A stretch of 64,000 bases of DNA from Seriola aureovittata (Eukaryota; Chordata; Actinopteri; Carangiformes; Carangidae), in the NCBI RefSeq assembly GCF_021018895.1, contig NC_079366.1:26035270-26099269 (forward strand), given 5' to 3'. Of the stretch, positions 57,601 through 64,000 are shown one piece after another (positions within the stretch are counted from its first letter, which is position 1; every line of letters begins with the position of its first letter). The translations under genes and the position numbers were made by a program. The notes beneath the pieces are model-generated. The model was not told where the DNA came from. It saw nothing but the letters and a program-made list of their open reading frames with translations, and ran no database searches.

Positions 57601-58673
57601 CTCTGGGATCCCTTTCACATCCACATCACCGGCTCTCAAAAACCAGAGCAGCAGTGGAACTTGTGGAGGAAGAGGAAAGTGAAGATCTTCTAGTGGAAGC
57701 AGAGGAGAGGTGTGCTTCATATGATCATGTGGTGTTGGAGGGTGCTGAAGATGATGTTATCAATGGAGATGATAGAGAGTGTGACACTGAGTACATGTCA
57801 GATTTTGACAGTGGATGTTATGTGTGGGAAGACTCTGACAATTCACATTTAAGGGCCAATATGAGTGTGGAAAACAATTCTGAAACCAGTGACGTATCCA
57901 CAGCTTCTGTATCTACAAAGAAGATAAGAACGGATCAGTTAAAGAAGATGGTGCAGCACTCGGCGATCTCAGAGCCAGATACATATTTTGCTGTGCCTAA
58001 GGCCGTTACTTGGGGCTCCAAAACAAATAGGCATGAAATAGGACTTAAAACCTCTCTACATCTCCGAGAGAAGTCAGAAGGAGCCCCACAAACCTCCGAA
58101 ACAAACATGCCTTCTTTATTCAGGCGCAAATCTTTCATCCCAGAAAACACCTCCACACTGAATACCTCATTTGCCAAGCCCAAACCAGTCATCACGCAAA
58201 ATAGAAAGCACAAAAAGACTCCATCTTCCTTTTCCATCTACACTGACCCAGCAAAACAGGCTGCAGCTCCCTCCCATCCTTCCTCATCTCGCTCGTACAC
58301 CCCCAAGAATGTCCTCTGCTCTTTGTCAGCCAACACACTCTCATCATGTACCAGCCGTTCCTTCATTTCTGCGAAAACAAGAGGACAGAAGATCACATCC
58401 CCACTGTGTGCGTGCGGCCGTCGTGCAAAGCGACAGGTCGTGTCCAACGGTGGTCCGAACCAGGGCCGAGGTTTTTACTGCTGTCCGGTCCGCCGCTCAG
58501 GCAGCGGAGGCAGGATCCAGAAAGGATGCGAGTTCTTCAAATGGGAGTCATCTCTGATGAAGAGTTGTGCAGTCGACCATCCTGCTGTCGGGTCGTCTGT
58601 TTCACTCTGTCAGATCAGCTCGGCTCTGAACTGTCGTCCGCAACAAAGGTCAACACTAAGAAAAAGCTATTAA
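54698..58673 (+). CDS. eri2: ERI2, ERI1 exoribonuclease family member 2 (9 coding exons, 724 aa)
   Basis: ERI2 is a DEDDh 3'-5' exonuclease related to ERI1, the enzyme that trims histone mRNA, 5.8S rRNA and small RNAs; ERI2's own substrate is less clear. Exons: 54698-54720, 55004-55068, 55167-55247, 55352-55479, 55590-55752, 56008-56108, 56504-56585, 56675-56763, 57231-58673. All are GT-AG and coding length is 2,175 nt. The start MSTKKLAKELGLLRQRSQ matches the family. Catalytic residues: D40 and E42 (VIDFESTCW), D156 (TWSDWDLGVCL), H213 and D218 (REHSGLDDSRNTA). Exon 9 encodes a long, low-complexity, acidic and Ser-rich linker. A GRF-type zinc finger follows, about residues 637-683 (CACGRRAKR, FYCCPVR, CEFFKWE). 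Human ERI2's long isoform has the same order and about 690 aa. It is divergent from REXO5. Confidence 0.96.
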
Positions 58674-60128
58674 GGTGTTGGAGAAACAGTTGCACCTCCA
58701 CCCTCGTACCAGTCACTCTGACACTGAGACACTTTCAATGCAAAGTATGAATAATTCCCACAAAGGTGGTTCCTGAATAACTATTTTGTTGGTTAACCTG
58801 TGTCTAACCCTAATCTTCTCTAATATTAGAAAAAGCTGTAATGATGCCCCCCCACTTGTACATGGATTGGATAAAAAGGTCTGTCCAATGAGTAAATGTA
58901 ATGTAATGGAAAAAAAGGAAAAAAAAACCCTGAAGAGTTGGGCTTTTAGATAATGAAGGACATTTTATTTATTGCACTGCCACACATATTGGAGAGTTCT
59001 CCTTTTATGAAGTACATACAGGAGTCAAATCAAACCTTTATTTATCAGACATTTTAAATGCTAAAGTTAGTGATTCCAATTTTGATAATTGATGTCAGCA
59101 AATTCAATTAATGCTAAAAAGCAAATTGGCTGCTATGGCAAATTGTAAGTTGAGTATTTTTGCTTTGATGCATTTTATGGGAGGCATTTGTCATGTATGA
59201 ATCAATAATAAACACATGGCTAAAAATGAATGTTATCCCTTTGGAGATTAAATTAAATGGTTAATAATGATAATAAAGACAGTTGTATTTGTGCTTATTG
59301 TGCTTAATGAAATAAACACAATAGTTTTTTACTTTATTCATTTTGCTTCTTGGTTTTCAGCATCACCTTTACATGAAGTACAACCCCAACTCTGAAGAAG
59401 TTGGACTGCTCTGTTAAGGCTAAATAAAAACAGGAAACAATGATTTGAATACAGTACAAAGACAAGATATTTAACGTTCAGACTGATAAACGTAATATAC
59501 TAAATAAATAAATATATATGCATTCTCAATTTGATGTATGAACACACCCCCAAAAGATGCCACAGATGCTGGCTTCTGAAGTCTGCAACGATCTGAATGG
59601 TCCTTTTTCCCCATAGTTGGGAGGACACAATGTCCACGATTTCCAAAAACCATTTAAACTGTTTCTCCTCCTTGTGTCAGTCCATCTCAGATGAGCTTGG
59701 GCATAGAGAAATTGTTTCAGAGTAAAGGGAAGCTTTACCCAGTATAGTGTTTCCTAAATAAATACGCGGTGAGTGAGTTAACAGTATATTTGAATCGTGA
59801 AAATGTCGAAGGCTTTTGTCCCTCTTCGCACGCCGTACATGGCTACCTAAAACGTGCTATGTTGTGACTGAATGAGACGTCGTTCCTTGAAACGTGAAAC
59901 AGCCGCACTTTCAACTTGAGCGCATGTTTATACTAAAAACGTGAACTTCTCATGGCTTTAACATTGTAGTCGCTGCAGTTTTAAAAATCTCGTACAGTTT
60001 GTGTTAGCTCCAACGGTTACGCTAACGGCTAATAAAGCCGAAGGGGAGTAACCAAAACAAGAAGGTAGCCCGCTGCTACTGAGCTTAAATACAAAGCTTT
60101 GAATCAGCACGAAAGCCTCTCTGCTAAC
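58674..60128 (+). other. ERI2 3' UTR, intergenic gap and THUMPD1 5' region
   Basis: No coding exon. AATAAA at 59,207-59,212 is the best candidate ERI2 poly(A) signal; further AATAAA motifs lie at about 59,273 and 59,311. From about 59,780 the sequence becomes richer in CG dinucleotides (CTTCGCACGCCGTAC, GACGTCGTTCC), consistent with the THUMPD1 promoter and 5' UTR. I found no ETS consensus there. Confidence 0.45.
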
Positions 60129-62375
60129 ATGTCAGCCGCGCAAAACGAGTCGAGGAAACGGAGCAAGAAGCGGTATGTGGCCGGCCACCACAACAAGCGG
60201 TGGAAGGGCTCCCGAGAGCTGGAGGTGGGCATGGAGGGGATCCTCATCACATGCAACATGAACGAGAGGAAGTGCACCGCGGAGGCCTTCAATCTGCTCA
60301 ACGAATACGCCGACGAGCTCTACGGACCCGAGAAGGTGAGCGAGACAACATTTGAATGTTTCCTGTTATGCTGTAAGATCAGAGGACATTGCACAGCACT
60401 GTCTGCGTTTAAAAGCTAAAGGCCATTTTGATATTAGTTCTGTTTCCAAAAGTTTCTGTGCAGGTTGAACAAGTGAACTGCACCTCGAAAAAGTAGTGGG
60501 AAACAAAAGCTGAATTGTAATTTTTTTTTTTTTTTGACCTTATTTAGCTTTTTTTATTGCGCATTTGTGTTTTATATTATATTATATGAAGGTAGCTAGG
60601 GCAAAAGGATGCGTTATTGCTCTGGAACAGACAGCTTGTAATGCATATGGAAATTTAAACTAAATGTAAACCTGGTTTCCATTTCAGTATTTACTCATTT
60701 TCTGAGTCAGAAACGACAAAAAATGATGTCTAACAATCTGATGTAATGTTCAAACAATTAATCACGAGCAAATGAAGTAACTTGTTAAGCAAGAATTACA
60801 GATATATGCTCGTTTTAGCTCATCAGATGTGAGTAATTGCTGATTTAACATGACATATATTATAAGAAGTGGACCGCTTCAGGTTTCGGGATTTGTGGTC
60901 AGGGGGACAAAACAAGCAATTTGAGGATATCACCTTAGTCAGCCTTGGACTTTATCTGTATTTTCAAAAAAGAAAAATTCAAAAAATATGAAAAATGAAT
61001 TTAATGATTGTTGGTTGCAGTCCTAATATGGTATTTAAAATTTGCTACTCTTATTATCACAGTTGCAAGATAATACTGGGAGCAGCAGTGAAGAAGAAGA
61101 TGCTGAAGAAGAGGATGTTGAGGTCGCACTGAAGAAGGAAGTGGCACAGCTGCAAGCATCTGGAACTAAACCCGAGAGGCGCTTCCAGGCTTTGGACAGC
61201 GGAGCAAACAATGTCATCTTCATCAAAACTCAAAATCTGGGTAAGCATTTAATTGAAAGAAGAGTTAATGGTTTATCTCTTTGTAATATGGCTATAATAT
61301 TTGTTTTCTTTGCTTTCTCCTAGAATCTGACAAGTTGGTTCATCACATCCTGTCTGATCTCCACACCACCAAGAAGAAAAAGTCCCGCGTGATCCTTCGG
61401 ATGCTACCAGTGAGCAGCTGAAATCATAGCAATCTACCTAACTCTTTTTAATGTGATAGAAGTGATTCAGCACGTGCAGCATAAAAAGATGTTATTATAC
61501 AAGAGGTTGAGGGACTTTGGAGCAGATTAGCTTTTTATATGACTTAAATGATTTCTATGCTTATTACAAGTAAACTGGTGGTTTTGGAAATGACACATTA
61601 TTTGACATTTTTAGATATAACACTTCTAATGACGTAGACACCTAATTTACAACAGTTAGGCTGTTTTCTGTCGTTTAAATAAGGTGCAGTGTTTTATTAC
61701 AATCAAACTTAATGTCAAGTATATATATCAAAACAAAAATAATTTAGTATTGTTGTCTGCAGTGTGTGATCCTTGTTTTGATCTCATCCAGGTAACTGGA
61801 ACGTGCAAGGCCTTCCAGGATGATATGGTGAAGTACCTGACCACCTTCTTGGAGCCTTGGTTCAAAACCCCAAGTTGTGCTACCTATCAGATCGCCTTCA
61901 AAGCCCGCAACAGCAGCCACAACAAGAGAGACGAAATCATCAAATCAATTGCAGGTAATATTGATCTGACCTTTTTTTTTTTTTAAGATTAATTATGACG
62001 GTGTTTAAAACTGAATTGACCTTTCGTTTTTTGATCATTGCAGGTCTTGTGGGGAAGCTGAACCCTAAAAACAAAGTGGATTTGACGAACCCAGAATTGA
62101 CAATCATTGTGGAGGTCATTAAGGCTGTGTGTTGCCTCAGTGTGGTAAAAGACTATACACTGTATAGAAAGTACAACGTTCAGGAAGTAGTAAAAGAAGA
62201 TGCACCAAAGCCTGATGTGACAACAGCAAAAACAGATGCAAGCACACCTGAGCAGAAGGAGAAACAGGATGCAGTGGAGACGAACCAAGAAGACAAGAAA
62301 GGTGAAGAGGAAAATGACAAAAATGTGCCAGAGGACAAAAAGGAGGTTGATAAGAGTCAAGGTGAAGGGGAATAA
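60129..62375 (+). CDS. thumpd1: THUMPD1, THUMP-domain adaptor for tRNA acetylation (5 exons, 321 aa)
   Basis: THUMPD1 (yeast Tan1 homologue) binds tRNA through its THUMP domain and guides NAT10 to make N4-acetylcytidine at position 12 of serine and leucine tRNAs. Exons: 60129-60335, 61063-61240, 61324-61409, 61792-61954, 62044-62375, with GT-AG introns throughout and 966 nt of coding sequence. I chose the ATG at 60,129 (MSAAQNESRKRSKKRYV). The frame is open upstream, but the earlier initiator there would be TTG. Features: basic N-terminus (KRSKKR); conserved MEGILITCNMNERKCTAEAF (about 39-58); acidic stretch SSSEEEDAEEEDVE (about 76-89); THUMP domain about 129-256 (GTCKAF, FLEPWFK, IIVEVIKAVCCLSVVKDYTL); charged Lys/Glu tail 257-321. 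Human THUMPD1 is 353 aa. Confidence 0.96.
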
Positions 62376-63604
62376 GGGATCCCTTTTAAAGAAATGGGTT
62401 GTCAGCTGCTGAGTTAGATTTAAAATTTCTCAGACATAATAAGTTGCGTCATATTGTAGTAATTTTGTTTTTAAATGGAAGGATAACATTACTTAAAAAA
62501 AAATAATAAGGCTGACAAGAGTCAAACAGGATCCTCATATAATTTAATGTCTTTTTTTTTCTATTCATGACGATGAGACAACGGTGCCAACTTCATTAAG
62601 ATGTCTGTTTTAAATAGCAGTGATTTTGAAGTAACTGTACATATCACCCCTCTGCAGCATCACTTTGCCAACAGCTCACATTTTTTTAATGCTGAATTTC
62701 ATTTTTAAATTTATATGTCATTTTATTTTTTGACATTTTTAAACTAAAGAAAAACAGAGTTTGGTTCAGGTCAGCTTGTGTGTCACATGTAGTAATAGAC
62801 TGTTTTTGTAAGACATGTTATTTCCAAAAGCTGTACCTGAATTAAAGCTGCCTGTGTTTTTGGCTGTATCCTTTTCTCATTTAATGATACAACGTGCGTC
62901 GCTGATTGGCACAGCGAGGAAAAAGGGAATTTGAAAACTGCTACATAAACATAATGAAGTACGTATAATGTTCTCACCTGCGGGCTCTCAGGGCTTTTAC
63001 GTTTCACATCATGGAGTAAAACGTCCTATTTGACATTGTGTCCCTCTAACCACCACCGTCATCCTTGAACTGGCAGTTTCCTCTCTGCACCACAAGATGG
63101 AGTTAATGCCTCATTTTCTAGAGGCATGGACATCTGTGTGACAAGTTGTGCTCATGGGTTTAATTAATCACAAAACCTTAACCCTTGTTAAGATTTCCTC
63201 ATGTCTTACCTACTTCACCTACCGTTCAAATAATTTTCTATATATCTTGCAATTCTTTGTGCTTGTGAAGAGTGTAGGCTTTCATATCGGTTTAAAAAGA
63301 TTACACCTAATTTGATAGATCATATCCGACAATAATATGTCTCATGACGGATGTTGTGAATTTTCCTGTATTTGACAGCAGAAAAGTGATAAAGTGGAAC
63401 TAGCCACTACAAGCTGTGATGCCAAAAATCTGACCTGTTTTGGGTGTGATGGTTAATTTTTTTGAGTGGTAAAATGCCTCAATAAAATTTGTTATATTTT
63501 GTCACGTTTTATTGTTTCATCAGATTTTTTGCGAACATTTCCACAACAAAACAATCTGAAGAAATAAGACAAAAGAGTCCACGAGAGATACTAGTGACTG
63601 AGCC
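62376..63604 (+). other. THUMPD1 3' UTR and downstream flank
   Basis: Non-coding. ATTAAA at 62,841-62,846 is the most likely THUMPD1 cleavage signal. AATAAA at 63,481-63,486 could serve a longer form. No exon, tRNA or microsatellite is seen. Confidence 0.45.
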
Positions 63605-64000
63605 AGTGTCACACAGCTTCGACCTTATGCTCACTGCATGCTAACACGCTCACCGAGACAATGCTACCATGCTGATGTTCACCCTCTAATCATGCTAACG
63701 TTTTGTATATTAACATTAAACATAAAATGCAGCTAAGGTTGATAATGTAATTAATTTTGCTGGTATATGGTCATAAACCAAAGTATTCGACAAACTGAAA
63801 TTGTGACCTGACTAAAGCGCTAGGTGAAAAATTATGGATGATTAAAATTACAATGAATCATCCCGAAGGCGGCATGTGTCCTTGCCAGATTTCAGGCCAA
63901 TCTGTCGAACAGTTGTTGAGACAGGTTGCTCAGGAGATCACCAAAATCAATAGGATTTATTTTCTGGGGACCTCAAAGGCCATGCAGAACAAAATTTCAT
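63605..64000 (+). repeat. Interspersed repeat with tandem subunits, copy 2, cut by the window end
   Basis: CATGCTAACACGCTCACC, TGCTACCATGCTGATGTTCA, GCAGCTAAGGTTGATAATGT, GGTCATAAACCAAAGTATTC, GGGGACCTCAAAGGCCATGC and AAAATTTCAT follow the order of a very common teleost repeat known to me. They align with the copy at 17,810-18,350. The copy continues past 64,000. Confidence 0.6.

Noticed and set aside
57252..58673. 473-codon open frame as a separate single-exon gene
   Set aside because: It is the continuation of ERI2 exon 9. The exon begins at 57,231 after a clear acceptor, and the frame joins exon 8 exactly.
60099..60128. Upstream in-frame extension of THUMPD1
   Set aside because: The frame is open upstream, but the initiator would be TTG, not ATG. 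The first ATG in frame is 60,129, and it gives the expected short basic N-terminus.

Overview
The window looks like teleost fish nuclear DNA, probably from a percomorph. It is AT-rich, the genes have many short exons with GT-AG introns, there are very long (TG)n/(CA)n tracts, and I recognise several interspersed repeats typical of fish. No bacterial or viral gene organisation is present. All exon models below were spliced by hand from the sequence: every junction keeps the reading frame and every model ends at a natural stop. Repeat family recognition and comparisons with human proteins or gene order rest on memory, not on a search.

Layout. (1) 1-34,000: about 34 kb with no supported protein-coding exon. 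It holds microsatellites, palindromes, interspersed repeats, a broken LINE reverse-transcriptase relic (30.3-32.0 kb) and a few stretches that look like candidate conserved non-coding DNA. (2) 34,095-42,978 (+): PARN, poly(A)-specific ribonuclease, 26 coding exons, 686 aa. (3) 44,981-53,224 (-): REXO5, DEDDh exonuclease with two RRMs, 18 coding exons, 805 aa. (4) 54,698-58,673 (+): ERI2, DEDDh exonuclease with a C-terminal GRF zinc finger, 9 coding exons, 724 aa. (5) 60,129-62,375 (+): THUMPD1, THUMP-domain tRNA-acetylation adaptor, 5 exons, 321 aa. (6) 62.4-64.0 kb: 3' UTR and intergenic DNA, ending inside an interspersed repeat.

How the genes relate. Three of the four genes encode DEDDh 3'-5' exonucleases of RNA metabolism, and the fourth is a tRNA-modification adaptor, so the right half is an RNA-processing neighbourhood. 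PARN and REXO5 are tail to tail, with 3' ends about 1 kb apart or less. REXO5 and ERI2 are head to head and probably share a divergent promoter near 54.4 kb. ERI2 and THUMPD1 run in tandem. REXO5, ERI2 and THUMPD1 are also close neighbours in human (16p12), whereas PARN lies elsewhere on human 16p. PARN next to REXO5 is therefore the part of the order that differs from human.

The four gene models are strong. Transcript ends, 5' UTR exons, repeat boundaries and repeat family assignments are approximate.
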